Positions 36,801-47,317 of a stretch of DNA of 64,000 nt are shown in pieces. The translations under genes and the position numbers were made by a program. The notes below the pieces were generated by a model that had not been told where the DNA came from, ran no database searches, and saw only the letters and a list, made by a program, of their open reading frames with translations. Numbering within the stretch: position 1 is the first letter of the stretch; every line of letters starts with the position of its first letter. The stretch is from Watersipora subatra (Eukaryota; Bryozoa; Gymnolaemata; Cheilostomatida; Watersiporidae): contig NC_088717.1 of NCBI RefSeq assembly GCF_963576615.1, positions 14,700,108 through 14,764,107 of the forward strand, written 5' to 3'.

Positions 36801-38349
36801 CAAATCTCAAAAGCCTGAAAAAGAAGACCAACAAATTTAGTATGTTTGTAACCAGCCAAGCTAACGGAATTAAAGTCACCTCGCCGGGTCCATACATGGA
36901 GCTGCTGCTAGCTAGCTTTTAATCTAGACAAAAGTTCTTGGCGGGCTTTCTTTTTACTGTCTCCCATTGAATAATTCGCCGCAAATGTGGCATGGCAGGA
37001 GTCAATGTGTCACTTGATGTTTCACCGTTTCATCGACGCATTCTTATCTTTGCATATTAGACACACTGCAAAACCAGCTTTTTTCACAAAGGCAAATTCT
37101 TCTGTCCATTCTTGCTAAAATTTCCGATACTCCACGTTTTTTATTTGATACGTCAATGTCTTTCTCGATAATCATATTCTGGTTTAAAAGATTTACCTTT
37201 TGATCTAAAAATGACTCTTGCAGTCTCTGTGCGGCCTGTGCAGAGCGGAGCACAGAAAGCACTAAAAACCCTTTGCTGTGAGCACCAGATTGAAAAGTTA
37301 CAACTGAAAATATATTTCGATTAAATGAGCCTGATTTTTTAATTTGTTTATTGTTACTGTAATTTCAGCATTGTTTGTATTATTATTTAAATTAAATTGA
37401 TAGCAAAATAACGGATTATTTTTTTACTAATTTATCCAAGAGCCAGATGCAGTTATCAAAAGAGCTACATATGGCTTGAGAGGCATAGGTTTTCTACCCC
37501 TGTTTTAGATAAACAGCAAATTACAAATCTTTTTAGAAAAATTTGGCACTAGAGTACAGTGATGATGATGCATCTGTTAGTAATATGATCAATGAATTGT
37601 TGATTTAAATGTTTGATTAGATGTCTATGTCTATGTTAGATGTTAATGTCTTTAATAAAACAGTCTTTTAGAGTCAAAATATTTGTTTTTATAACACTTC
37701 TGTGAGTTGTTTGCTTATCAGTTTCACAAATGACAGAGGTGCGTTTCTCAGCGTTGCTGCTGTCAAAGATTTTAAAAATCAAGAGCCCTGACATATTATG
37801 GTTTATTGCAGACTTAATGGATTTAAAATACATGCTTGAGAAGCTAGGACAACCAAAAACTCACCTGGAGCTCAAGAAACTGATAAAACAAGTCGATCTG
37901 AATAACTCTGGTACTATCCACTACAACGAATTTATCCTGATGATGCTTGGTAAAACATCTGTGCTGAGAATGTGAGTTGTCCTCTTTTGCACCACCCTTT
38001 GTAAAATCGCTAAACCATATTATGTTGAGTAATCTGAAAGAGTTGTCCTGTCCTAGTTTTAAAATGGGGCCAAAGTGTAACTCTTTAGTTGCAACTGCAT
38101 CCTAATAGTATTACAAGGGAGTCTAGAGAAGACATACAAAATTGGAATATTCAATTTTAATAATTAGATATTTTATTATTTAATATTAATAATCAATCTA
38201 TTAAATATTCCCTTATAAATAACTAGTGGTATGACTGCGTGATGATGGTTGTTGGTTTGTTTAGGATCTTGCTATTTGAAGACAAACAAAAAGAGGCTGA
38301 AAAACCAACTGGAGTGGCACCAAAAAAGTCCATCGCTGATCTTCCATGA
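24724..38349 (+). CDS. AIF1: Allograft inflammatory factor 1 (Iba1), complete (gene span)
   Basis: Six coding exons: 24724-24751, 27075-27136, 30110-30176, 32800-32841, 37812-37971 and 38265-38349. They total 444 nt, i.e. 147 residues plus stop, the length of human AIF1. All introns are GT-AG and phases agree. AIF-1 is an EF-hand calcium-binding, actin-bundling protein of macrophages and of invertebrate immune cells. Visible are the GKMYG motif (11-15), a helix ending ELDKVNAEFLQDD, EF-hand 1 (loop 59-70, [12 protein letters not shown]), the invariant [19 protein letters not shown]-hand 2 (loop 95-106, [12 protein letters not shown]), and the C-terminus EKPTG..KKSI.DLP shared with vertebrates. 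The second loop keeps near-canonical ligands, unlike the degenerate human loop. Introns are large (up to 5 kb) and repeat-rich. Confidence 0.97.
25165..25430 (+). repeat. tRNA-derived SINE, family B
   Basis: Box A-like GTGGCCTGTTAGTTTAGAAC and box B-like TTTGGGGTTAAATTCTCAA, then the body TCTCCAGTCATCGAGGTTCC and CACTGGACTCAGACATG shared with 15240-15645. Confidence 0.75.
25996..26822. repeat. CT-rich (TCTCTC-based) tandem array, 0.83 kb
   Basis: Polypyrimidine tract built from TCTCTCTTCTCACTG and TCTCTCTTTCTCTCTG variants with higher-order duplication near 26540-26760. Gives long Ser/Leu pseudo-ORFs on plus and Arg/Glu pseudo-ORFs on minus. Confidence 0.95.
27075..27136 (+). CDS. AIF1: AIF-1 exon 2
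   Basis: Acceptor ATATTTCAG; donor GTATGT at 27137. Phase 1 in, 0 out. Encodes [20 protein letters not shown], aligned with human GKAFGLLKAQQEERLDEINK. Confidence 0.92.
27137..30109 (+). other. AIF-1 intron 2
   Basis: About 3 kb, AT-rich, no recognised exon or named repeat. It ends with a strong TTTGTTTTTTTTAG acceptor. Confidence 0.75.
30110..30176 (+). CDS. AIF1: AIF-1 exon 3
   Basis: Encodes [18 protein letters not shown] then TQFK; donor GTTAGT at 30177. Aligns with human [22 protein letters not shown]. Confidence 0.95.
30719..30768 (+). repeat. (TAG)n microsatellite
   Basis: Imperfect TAG trinucleotide run with TGATAGCGATAG interruption. Confidence 0.9.
31450..31590. repeat. AGATCTTC-rich duplicated cluster with heat-shock-element motifs
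   Basis: Two imperfect units of about 58 bp (AGATCTTCACTTCTAAAAAG and AGATCTTCGCTTCTAGAAAG). Position 31503-31515 reads TTCCAGAATATTC, three inverted nTTCn/nGAAn pentamers in perfect register; TTCTAGAA lies at about 31546-31553. Confidence 0.7.
32800..32841 (+). CDS. AIF1: AIF-1 exon 4 (EF-hand 1)
   Basis: Acceptor TGTGTTTTAG; donor GTAAGC at 32842. Encodes [14 protein letters not shown], the start of the first EF-hand (human EKYMEFDLNGNGDI). Confidence 0.95.
   Translation, partial: PSSSSVIETYLET
33781..33914. repeat. 134-bp palindrome with (TA)n core
   Basis: TACCACAACACAGCAGCTAC and following bases to 33820 are perfectly reverse-complemented ending GTAGCTGCTGTGTTGTGGTA at 33914, with about 60 bp of alternating TA between. 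It can form a long hairpin or cruciform. Confidence 0.92.
34190..34275 (-). repeat. tRNA-derived SINE head
   Basis: On minus: GGGCAGTTGGTAAGAGTG (box A-like), then AGGTCACAAGTTCAAACCC (box B-like). Arms do not pair as a functional tRNA. Confidence 0.6.
35390..35530 (+). repeat. Family B SINE fragment
   Basis: GCCTCGTGGTCTTGAGAGCC with GTTGGTGTTCAATTTT and ACCGGTGGTGATAGGAAAGA resembles the 5' half of the family B elements. A shorter relative is at 34430-34520. Confidence 0.6.
35825..36010 (+). repeat. Dispersed MITE-like arm
   Basis: Same orientation relative of 1025-1200; shares TTTTGTCGATTTTAATCTTG and GATCACCTCAAACATCAAA. Confidence 0.7.
36075..36107. repeat. Short perfect hairpin
   Basis: GAGTTATGCTCTCCT, 3-nt loop, AGGAGAGCATAACTC. 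Confidence 0.9.
36890..37140 (-). pseudogene. hAT/ZBED-type transposase N-terminal relic
   Basis: On the minus strand a frame reads [15 protein letters not shown], later NASMKR, a stop, a His..His region, then [19 protein letters not shown]. This is the BED-finger-containing N-terminus typical of ZBED5/EPM2AIP1-like domesticated or mobile hAT elements (zinc ligands C..C..H..H). Two in-frame stops and no catalytic domain show it is dead. Confidence 0.6.
37812..37971 (+). CDS. AIF1: AIF-1 exon 5 (EF-hands 1 and 2)
   Basis: Acceptor TTTATTGCAG; donor GTGAGT at 37972. Encodes [17 protein letters not shown] and the second EF-hand [13 protein letters not shown], then [10 protein letters not shown]. 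Confidence 0.97.
38265..38349 (+). CDS. AIF1: AIF-1 exon 6 (C-terminus)
   Basis: Acceptor TTTGTTTAG; TGA at 38347-38349. Encodes [16 protein letters not shown] then KKSIADLP, matching human ILMYEEKAREKEKPTG and KKAISELP. Confidence 0.96.
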
Positions 38350-38652
38350 TTTACAGTACTCGGAATGCAAACCAGCAGATTGATTCTGCATATATATCTT
38401 TATTATTGTAATGAAATAGTTATTACTCACATGCTGTGTCATTTTTTTAGAACATGCAAATGATACGGTTTTTTATGTATATCTACGTGTTGTATGAGAT
38501 GTCATTCATTATCTATAGATTTGACTATGCAACATTTATTTTTAAATTGAAGAAATTAACTTTGGCTTAATTTTTGCTTTTTACTAGCTGTGGTTTTTCA
38601 TAGTTTATTTTATTCTAAGTGATAGAAATTGCTGATCATATTTTATCTTAGA

Positions 38653-38658
38653 AATAAA
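38653..38658 (+). terminator. AIF-1 polyadenylation signal
   Basis: AATAAA about 300 nt after the stop codon; the first canonical signal downstream. Confidence 0.7.
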
Positions 38659-39904
38659 GAAGTTTAAACCTATGAGATACCTTACATCTGTAACCTTTAA
38701 CCTTTAACTTTTGATCTTTTGACATGTTAGAGGAGTAGTTTTTAACCAAAAGTTCTTTACAGAAATAAAAAATCAAAAGCATTATTTTGCATCAATTTGT
38801 TGTTTAAAATGCTCAAATCGTATCTCTAATCTGCCTGACCATCCATTACATTCCTAACTCTACAAAAAACCACTACGCTTTATACCAGACACCAACACAT
38901 TAACAATTTATTTTATTAAACAAATACAACAGCGTTACTCAAAAAGAGCTTTTCTTTTAATACACATAATTTACTCTACTATTTTTGTCTTTGTTCTTTG
39001 TCTCATTGTCAAATTCGCTTTACACGTCATTGACTAGAGTAAATAAAATTAATATGCATCTGTCTATTATGATGATTTTAGGCTTAAGGTATAAAAAGAA
39101 ATACATGTAATTGTCTTCTTATGTTCTCAAGATCTTGTTATTTCACATGTCCATAAACTTCATCAAAATTAAAACTAGTAGGTTGCATCAGAATAAAATA
39201 AAAACAACTAACATGAACAATTTTTCTAACTTTGCTTAAATTGGATTAGCTGGCTGTCTATGGCAAACAAGTTAAGGCATAAGGAGTCAACACAACAAAT
39301 TGTAGACAAACTGTGTACTTCTCTAATGGCTCCTTAACCAAAACGCTGCCAGGAAGTTTAGTAATTCATGGCAGACTTTGGTAGATTTGATTCCCAGGCT
39401 GTGTTGGTAATTGTTAGTTAACTGCATCAAAGTCATTTCTCATGCTCCAAGTACTCGTTCAGTTGTTCGCAGTTGATTGGCCAAAGAGTTGTGTTACTAG
39501 CTATATATTCATAAGTCTTAGCTTGTTAGTTATTGTCACTAGGTTGAGAAGATGAACAAGGTCGATCTGTGATTAAAAGGTAACTAAATTTATTTACTTG
39601 TTATTGAATTGTATGCAATTAAATGTATTAAATGACCTGAATTAATAACTTCTGAAATAGGATTGATTTTTACTGCAGAGCCCTGTCTGCTTATATACAA
39701 AAACAAAACTTCTAACTCCTGAAAGAAAATTCCTGAATAGCCAGGTGTGTTCAATGTTGATTGCGCAATCATGAGAAATGTATGATGCGTCAAGCAGTGG
39801 TCATGCACAGAGCATATTCACAATAATCACAGCAAAATATGCTATAAGTCCACAAATCACTCAAAGTGCCACACAATAAAATTATAAGAAACACAAAGCA
39901 AAGG

Positions 39905-40150
39905 TGAATCTTTACTATAATAAGAGACAAGTTTGTCCGTCCCTCTGTCCGAAGCCAAGTGTTAGAAAAGTGTTAAAAAAAAGTGTTAGAAAAAAAGTTT
40001 TGCCTTACACAGGAGTTGAACGCAGGCATCAAATTTCATGGCAAGCATGTTACCACTACACAACTCAGTAACAACACCACTTTAATGGATAATCATACTC
40101 GTTACTCATGACGATCTCTCATGGTGCGCGGGACTGCCAAGCATACTAGT
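39905..40150 (-). repeat. tRNA-derived SINE-like element, family A
   Basis: On minus: TGTAGTGGTAACATGCTTGCC (box A-like) and GCGTTCAACTCCTG (box B-like); ends TCTTATTATAGTAAAGATT, as at 4795-4990 and 11800-11815. Confidence 0.7.
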
Positions 40151-41109
40151 AATAAAAAACCACACAATGCACATCTATATGTATCCAACACGTACAGCTA
40201 AGACTAGAATTTGTGACAGTTTATGAATATTCTACAAGAAACAGACGTTTGCGTTGTGCTGCAAACACAGCCTTCTTAAGCCTGTACAGGGTGCTTGTAG
40301 GAACAATAGCTGTTTTTATATTAAAGGTTAACAGTACTAATGTCTATATCAAAATAAACCTAAATAATAAAACTTATAGTTTATTACAAGTATCTAAAAC
40401 TATTGTCAGTAAGAGTTGTTGAGAAATTAAACATAAAAGTACAAGGAGTAGATAATAATTAATAAATAATCTATAATAAATAATCAATAATAACAAATAA
40501 AATGTGATAACTTAAAATAGCATATCTCGTTTATTATTCTCAATGAAAATGAGAACGATTGAATCATGATATCATGAAGTTGGTCACCGCAAGTGAAATT
40601 GCACATTGCTTTTATCTTTAAATAACACAAACCTTTTTTCTGAGCACAAAAAATAGACTTTTAAAAGTTTCAAAAGAACTGTAAAAATACTAAAAAGCTC
40701 ATGTATTTTTACTTTTATATAAAAAAATCCCGATCATGTACAAAAACGTTGTTTAGCTTCAAACTTGCCAAAAAATGGTGCAACTTCTAGTTGTAGCCGT
40801 TATGAGAAGAAACTTTATGTTTGCATGATATTCTAGCTAGTTGCTACAACTTTCTATGCCTCTGTAGTGTTAGTGCGTTGTCATAGTGCAAAGTTTACCA
40901 ATGAGACCTCAAAGACACTGGTAGACACCTCAGACTCTAAACCAGAAACACCAAAGACACCAAAGAGAACTGAAGACACCTCAACCAGAGATTTGTTTGT
41001 CTGATTTTTAATAGCATTTATTTCAATCAATAATATAATCATTTATAGGAAGGCTAACTTACACTGAAAACACTTTTGGACCACAGTCTAGGCATACAGT
41101 ACATATACT

Positions 41110-41340
41110 TTATTGTAACGAGAGCCGTGCCTGTCTTTCTAAAAGTGTTAGAAAAAATTGCCTTGCAATGGATTTGAACTCAATAACACCAGTTGTTCAG
41201 ACAGGCACACTAACCACTACACCGACACCATGCGATGTCATGGAATAAATGTGCACATACTTATTACACATGACATTTTCTCACACCAAATGGCCATGGC
41301 CAGTGTACTAGCAGTCATAAAAAGCCATACTATGTACACA
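41110..41340 (-). repeat. tRNA-derived SINE-like element, family A
   Basis: On minus: GTGTAGTGGTTAGTGTGCC (box A-like) and TGAGTTCAAATCCATTGC (box B-like), then GACAGGCACGGCTCTCGTT. Confidence 0.7.
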
Positions 41341-41939
41341 TGAAATACTATGCACAGACATATGCAATATGTGATATTATGATAAATCATATTTCAAACA
41401 ACAGACAATAATACAGACTAATCCACTATTCTAATAAGTGTCAATATTGTAAAATGTGTAGGAATTTGTGTACATCGGGAAATAACTTTAAAAATCCCTA
41501 CAAAAAGCAATAATCATCCTTGGTCTATACAATTATGATGTTATATTTTATGTGGTAAAATGGCATAAGTTAAGATGGCAGCTGCTGGTAAACAAAAGCA
41601 GCAGTTATAAACGAAGGTCCTGTGAACATCAGCGGTATTAGCAAGTTTAAATCATAAACCACCCCCGGTTTGTAGGTTTTTTTTTCACTCACATATGGTG
41701 GAGTTTATATCAGTATATACAATAATAATATTGTATGATACAATCGAATATTTTCCTGCAACCATCTGGAGGTAAAGTATGAACATTATCGCCTCGTTGC
41801 AGACCAACATACGGAGAAGTGCAGTTATGAGCGCAATACTGGTTATATATGAGATGTTTGTACAAAATAATACTATGACAATCACGGTGTCTATCTGCTT
41901 AGTTATGGAAGAAAATGTCAGGTTTCACCAGCTTATACC

Positions 41940-42984
41940 AGTTTTTGGTGCAAACTGGTCTTGAGGGTCTTGATGTACTGTCTAGCCTGAGTTCATCTAC
42001 TGGTGCTTGTAATACCTGGAGTGTTGGTGCTGAAGTTTGCAGTCTTCTGTGACGCGATACTCTGAGCAGCATTACCATCTACTGTAGGTCTCGGTGGAGC
42101 AGGGTTAGAATTATAAGCCATGCCCTATGTATGATTTGGTACGCTAGTACCACTATGTTCATATCGTCACTCTGCTTTTACAGCATGAAAAGCTGGTAGA
42201 CAGTATGATCTGACGAAGGATATATTACACCTGAAAAGCTTCTCAGCCCTTCATTGAACAGTAATCTGAAGACCTTTAACCTCAAAAACAATTACAGACC
42301 CGGTCACATAGAAGGAGTCTGTAATTTTGACAGGCTTTCTCATGGGAGAAGAACGAGAGAAAATGGATTTGTCGTTGTATAAAAACAAAATGGTGACGAA
42401 GCGAGAGAACTAGAGACAAAACGATGACTGGACCATTAGCCACTGACCATCAACATATAACAAGACACTGTATGATGCAAAGACTTGCGCAATACTATCG
42501 AAACTTCCTCGACATGAACTCAGGTCCGTTATCACTTTTTAGAGACACCGGGAGTCCATAAATCATAAATATACTGTCTAACTACTTACATACAGTCAAG
42601 TCAGCTGTCTTTGTCAGCGACATGAATTCAATTTCATTCAATCTACTCTAGTAATCTGTCAACACAGTCACTATCTTTCTATTGTGCCCTAAAGGTCTAG
42701 TGCTAAATCCTTCATGGTTCAGTGGGTAAATCAGTCACTCTAATCTGGCTTGCACCACATGGCTGGATCGTCAACTGGCACTCACGACACTGTTACACAA
42801 ATTACTTTACCTCAAAATCTCTCGCTGACAACCATACTCTAGTTATCAGATATCTTTTGGTGCTATTAAATCCACTATGTTTTTCATGAGCACACTCTAT
42901 CATGCTTCTTCTCACCGGTTTTGAAATAATTATCCTACTGTAACACATCTCAAGTTTTTCATAAATGCATGCTCCACCTCTCAA
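41940..42984 (-). pseudogene. Ty3/gypsy-like retrotransposon relic: integrase part
   Basis: Read on the minus strand from 42984 downward: an H2C2 zinc-binding segment (HEKHSG, later CREC), then integrase catalytic-core signatures VLTDY and SDNGPEF, and further down a C-terminal region closing near 41940. Order and spacing match Ty3/gypsy pol. Stops and frameshifts occur throughout, so it is inactive. I did not identify paired LTRs or a primer-binding site. Confidence 0.75.
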
Positions 42985-43732
42985 CTGTCACCTCTCAACT
43001 GTCACCTCTCAACTGTCACCTCTCAACTGTCACCTCTCAACTGTCACCTCTCAACTGTCACCTCTCAACTGTCACCTCTCAACTGTCACCTCTCAACTGT
43101 CACCTCTCAACTGTCACCTCTCAACTATCACCTCTCAACTGTCACCTCTTAACTGTCACCTCTCAACTGTCACCTCTCAACTGTCACCTCTCAACTGTCA
43201 CCTCTCAACTGTCACCTCTCAACTGTCACCCCTCAACTGTCACCTTTCAACTATCACCTCTCAACTGTCACCTTTTAACTGTTACCTCTCAACTGTCACC
43301 TCTCAATTGTCACCTCTCAACTGTCACCTCTCAACTGTCACCTCTCAACTGCCACCTCTTAACTTTCACCTCTCAACTGTCACCTCTCTACTGCCACCTC
43401 TAAACTGTCACCTCTCAACTGTCACCTCTCAACTGTCACATCTCAACTGTCACCTCTCAACTGTCACCTCTCAACTGTCACCTCTCAACTGTCACCTCTC
43501 AACTGTCACCTCTCAACTGTCACCTCTCAACTGTCACCTCTCAACTGTCACCTCTCAACTGTCACCTCTCAACTGTCACCTCTCAACTGTCACCTCTCAA
43601 CTGCCACCTCTTAACTTTCACCTCTTAACTATCACCTCTCTACTGCCACCTCTCAACTGTCACCTCTCAACTGTCACCTCTCAACTGTCACCTCTCAACT
43701 GTCACCTCTCAACTGCCACCTCTCAACTCACA
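42976..43732. repeat. 14-bp minisatellite, about 54 copies
   Basis: Tandem CTCAACTGTCACCT units with a few variants (GCCACC, TTAACTTTCACC). It separates the RNase H and integrase parts of the gypsy relic. The long plus-strand frames through it are repeat artefacts with a 14-residue period. Confidence 0.95.
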
Positions 43733-43839
43733 GTGAGCCCCTCTATGTTTTGCTCTCATATATGAACTTAAAAAACTTTCAAATTGAAACAACCTTGAAT
43801 TGGCATCCAAACAAGTAGTGGTTTTTTAATTTGCAGACA

Positions 43840-44270
43840 TCACCTCTCTACTCGAAACAGCACATGATTGGCATAACTTACTATTTTAGGTTTGTCATAC
43901 CGCTCCTGCACAGAACTAGCATTGGTGTACAAGCATGTGCTTTGACGGCAGATATCAAACAAGGTATGAGCATCAGAACAGCACAAATCAGCCTCCAACC
44001 AATTGAATAGTATCAAATCTTTGGCTGACAGAACGACAGAACCTTGAACATCTTTATTGACTGTCAGGCTTCTCAGAGCCTCATTTGTGTGCAAAAAGTG
44101 TAGTATGAATTTTTTAAATGGCAAGATGTGGGACCAGAAAAAACTCTTAACCTCACAGTCTTCGGTATGACAGCATTTTTGACTTCTTCAACCTTACCCA
44201 TTCCCCTTTTTTGTATATGAGCATAAACACAAATATCATATGCCAGACTGACAACACCAACTCATATGAT
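43840..44270 (-). pseudogene. Ty3/gypsy-like relic: RT end and RNase H start
   Basis: On minus, VEEVKNAVIPKT (RT/connection motif), FKKFILHFLHTNEALRSLT, then a region ending CLYTNASSV, equivalent to the LQTDAS start of gypsy RNase H. Same strand and correct order relative to the integrase part. Broken by frameshift at about 44130. Confidence 0.7.
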
Positions 44271-45020
44271 TGCTGAATGTCATTATGTCACGAAAGTCTC
44301 AATGCAAAATGAACTAATGGAGCCTATCGTACAAAAACTTACTGCACCACCGTGTCCCGTCCATGTCAAATAATATCTCATTTACTGTTTGTGCCAGGTG
44401 GGGGTGTCTGTCTATGGCTGTATTTGCTAGTTCAGCTACAGACTGCATGTCAGTTTAATACTTTTTGGGCCTTATCTAGCGTGTCTGAGAAGTTTTACTT
44501 AGTGTGTTTGTGAACACTGAGTTGTCTCGACTCATAGTCACTATTAGTTCCATTAGTCACTCATAGTCACTAGCTATTATATTCACAACTCCCAGCCTTT
44601 TAGCGCTATCAATACCTAGGAACGACTTCATATTATGAATTTGACTCTCTATGGTACATGTTCTGGTTAATTGCTGACATACAGTCCACACCACAAGTTA
44701 CCTAAGGCTGCATTGCTTGCTGAGCACTGTATGACTGAATTTTTGTTATGCCTTTGCTAGAATATGATATCTTGAAGTTGCTACCTTCCAACCACTCATA
44801 TGTGGTTTAAAATAAAACATTATAGTCAGATCCCATTTTAAAGTAGAAATAAAATAAAATTTGTCAAGACACACCCAAGTGTATCATTGTCAAAGCACTG
44901 CTATGATGTACCATGGGCACATGAGAAGCATAGTAGGGTGAGTTCCCAGTTTTAAAAGTTGATGTAAAAACTTTTTACTGGAAAGACCTTTGTTGTCTTT
45001 ACTAGTAATATTATTTGATG
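44271..45020 (-). other. Probable decayed RT region of the gypsy relic
   Basis: Lies between the gag zinc knuckle and the RT/RNase H part on the same strand, where protease and RT would be expected, but I could not recognise their motifs. Confidence 0.35.
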
Positions 45021-45027
45021 TTTTTTT

Positions 45028-45141
45028 TAGAGTAGTACACCACTTAGCATGGTGATTCTTTTTGTCGCAATTATGGCACAGCTTGCCAAATGCAGGATCT
45101 TCGCTTAGGTTGTGAGACAGAAAACATTTACTACATTTACC
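45028..45141 (-). pseudogene. Gag nucleocapsid zinc-knuckle fragment of gypsy-like relic
   Basis: On minus: CSKCFLSH then PAFGKLCHNCDKKNHHAKWC, a CX2CX4HX4C knuckle within the double-finger pattern typical of Ty3/gypsy gag in invertebrates. Upstream of the pol fragments in the expected order. Confidence 0.7.
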
Positions 45142-45454
45142 ATCTTATGGTTAGATATTTGCTTTGGGCAGATATCTAAAGACCTTACCAATTTATCTAG
45201 CTATTATAGAAGGAAGCTAATTTTTTTTAGCAGATATGGTTGGAGGTTCCCTCTAGTTGTTACTCCGGCGAAAACAATTGTTGATGGTCAAACTTGCATC
45301 AGGACAGCATCTAAGCTAGATTGCGGTCTCTGACAGCGCGTTATGTTTTCATGCACCTATGAGCATGTGCAGCTACTTGGAGTTTTTCACAAGCATCAAT
45401 GACACATTATCTTCCTTTTTACGTTTGTTATATATTCGATAGCTTTATTTGTAT

Positions 45455-45785
45455 TATCATGTCGGTGTATTGGAGACTATCTTGTTGATAGGCTTATCCC
45501 ATGCTGAAGCTGCATATTCAACATTCAGTCAGCAAAGATTAATGCAAGCTAAAATTTGCACAATCTTTAGAGCGTGAGATGGGGGCACGCTAGATCATAC
45601 CGAGCTGGTGATTGGCTATGAATATTTTATCCTGTGTATGTGATTTGAACTTGAAATCTGATTGCAGTATTACTTCAAGGTATTTGGTCTCTTGAAGAAT
45701 AACAAGAGAAGTACTGTTTAGGCAGAAGTCTGGAGGCGGAGGCGATACAGTTGGGTTGAAAACCATTATCAACTTTTTGATTACT
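45455..45785 (-). pseudogene. LINE (non-LTR) reverse transcriptase 3' fragment
   Basis: On minus, KYLEVILQSDFKFKSHTQDK followed by ANHQLGMI and, after stops, VEYAASAWD. This is the thumb-region pattern of LINE RTs (YLGV..D..F..H, A...LG, LEYAS.VW). Only a relic; clade not assignable. Confidence 0.65.
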
Positions 45786-46009
45786 TTGAATAATGTCCTC
45801 GATGCCCAAGTTTTCAGTGAATCTACATTGTTTATTTTTTATTTATTAACCAATTCTGTTGCACCTTGTTCAATACTTATGTAAAGTTAAAAACTAGTTC
45901 AAAAATACTGTCTACGAACAACCACTCAAAGATCAAGTAGCTTAGCTTACTGCAAGCAGACTGCAGGTTTTGTAAGAGCATTGTTGACTGGGTGCAATGA
46001 GTCTAAGTA

Positions 46010-46165
46010 TGGTAGCACAGGGCTCTTGATGACCAAAGACATGCCCAGTTGTGAAGAGCATTTTTAGTTTGGAAGGCATTTCTGTCACCATCAGTTGCTT
46101 TTTGTGGGAATTGAACCCGAACCTGTGATTTGTAGGTCAGGCATTTTCGACCACTAGGCCATGGC
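46010..46165 (-). repeat. tRNA-derived SINE head, family B
   Basis: On minus: GCCTAGTGGTCGAAAATGCC (box A-like) and AGGTTCGGGTTCAATTCCC (box B-like), then ACTGATGGTGACAGAAATGC. The 15-bp minisatellite begins exactly at its 5' edge. Confidence 0.75.
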
Positions 46166-46576
46166 TGTGTTTCACATAACTGTGTTTCACATAGCTGTGC
46201 TTCACATAGTTGTGTTTCACATAGCTGTGTTTCACATAGCCGTGTTTCACATAGCCGTGTTTCACATAGCTGTGCTTCACATAGTTGTGTTTCACATAGC
46301 TGTGTTTCACATAGCCGTGTTTCACATAACCGTGTTTCACATAGCTGTGCTTCACATAGTTGTGTTTCACATAGCTGTGTTTCACATAGCCGTGTTTCAC
46401 ATAGCCGTGTTTCACATAACCGTGTTTCACATTGCCGTGTTTCACATAGCCGTGTTTCACATAGCCGTGTTTCACATAGCCGTGTTTCACATAGCCATGT
46501 TTCACATAGTCGTGTTTCACATAGCCGTGTTTCACATAGCCGTGTTTCACATAGCCGTGTTTCACATGACCGTGCC
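46163..46576. repeat. 15-bp minisatellite, about 27 copies
   Basis: Tandem GTGTTTCACATAGCC units (AGCT/AGTT/AACC variants). As the unit is a multiple of three, frames on both strands stay open with a 5-residue period (VFHIA on plus, YVKHG or CETRL on minus). A higher-order unit of roughly 90-105 bp is visible in the variant order. Confidence 0.95.
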
Positions 46577-47317
46577 TTACCAAACCCACATTGGCAACTA
46601 GGTTGCATTTTATACAGGACAATAATAAGGTGAAAACTATGTGCTTGAACACTTTACAAGGCATACTAGTGTGATTGTTAATCTTGTCTGATGGTCTGTG
46701 ATTGTGTAAAGAAGAAACATGAACTAGTTTAAAAATTGATGATTTGAAAATATGATTGTTAGGCACTTAGCAGTCATGGTGGGATCGATGAGAAGGTTTT
46801 TCTTGCCAATCTTACCACGATCTGGGTGCTTACCATCTTGTAGTAAATTGAGGATTTTGACGACACTGTCAGTCGATACGTCCAGTTGGCTTGTAGAGCA
46901 TGTTTTGGAGAAATTATCGAGAATATTTGCACATTCGTTTGGGCTTCAAATGTGAGAGCCATTCCCAGTGAGTAGTTTCATCGGTGGCTTGCAAACATTC
47001 TGCGATCACTATAGATGACGGTAGAATGGTTTGCTGTTACTTGTTTTATGTAGTTAACAAGCTTTATTAGAGTGATGTACTCATGTTCAGTCACTCCAAG
47101 TTCAGCTTTATATTACTGTCTTTCCTGTTTATACTTGCACAGGTAGAAGAAGTCTTTTGTGCGTTGATATTTTCTTGTGGGTTTCTTGATGCTTTGTAAT
47201 CAGTGTAGTGCCATGTTTGTTAAACCCGTAAGGTTAGTAGGATAATTTGGGCCTAAGGCTACGTGTCGGCACTTCTATCTCACGAAGTTTGACGAGAATA
47301 ATTATTTATATGGCTTC
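46577..47317. other. Intergenic upstream of the CBP 5' duplicate
   Basis: No gene recognised; short chance frames on both strands. Confidence 0.5.

Larger units (their letters stand above)
32842..37811 (+). other. AIF-1 intron 4 with TE relics
   Basis: 5 kb intron. Holds the (TA)n palindrome (33781-33914), SINE pieces (34190-34275 minus, 34430-34520, 35390-35530), a MITE arm (35825-36010), a hairpin (36075-36107) and a ZBED/hAT-like relic (36890-37140). The rest is unremarkable AT-rich sequence. Confidence 0.75.
38660..41930. other. Intergenic with SINEs
   Basis: No gene recognised. Two family A SINEs are listed separately; 39535-39900 is a dispersed repeat related to 19855-20290. Confidence 0.6.

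Noticed and set aside
42370-42420. TGGTGACGAAGCGAGA as a primer-binding site of a plus-strand LTR element
   Set aside because: No paired LTRs were found and the pol fragments are on the opposite strand.
42965-43765. 266-codon plus-strand frame
   Set aside because: Translation of the 14-bp minisatellite; no homology.
46003-46766. Repetitive frames of about 200 codons on minus and 146 on plus
   Set aside because: 15-bp minisatellite is a multiple of three, so frames stay open on both strands without being genes.
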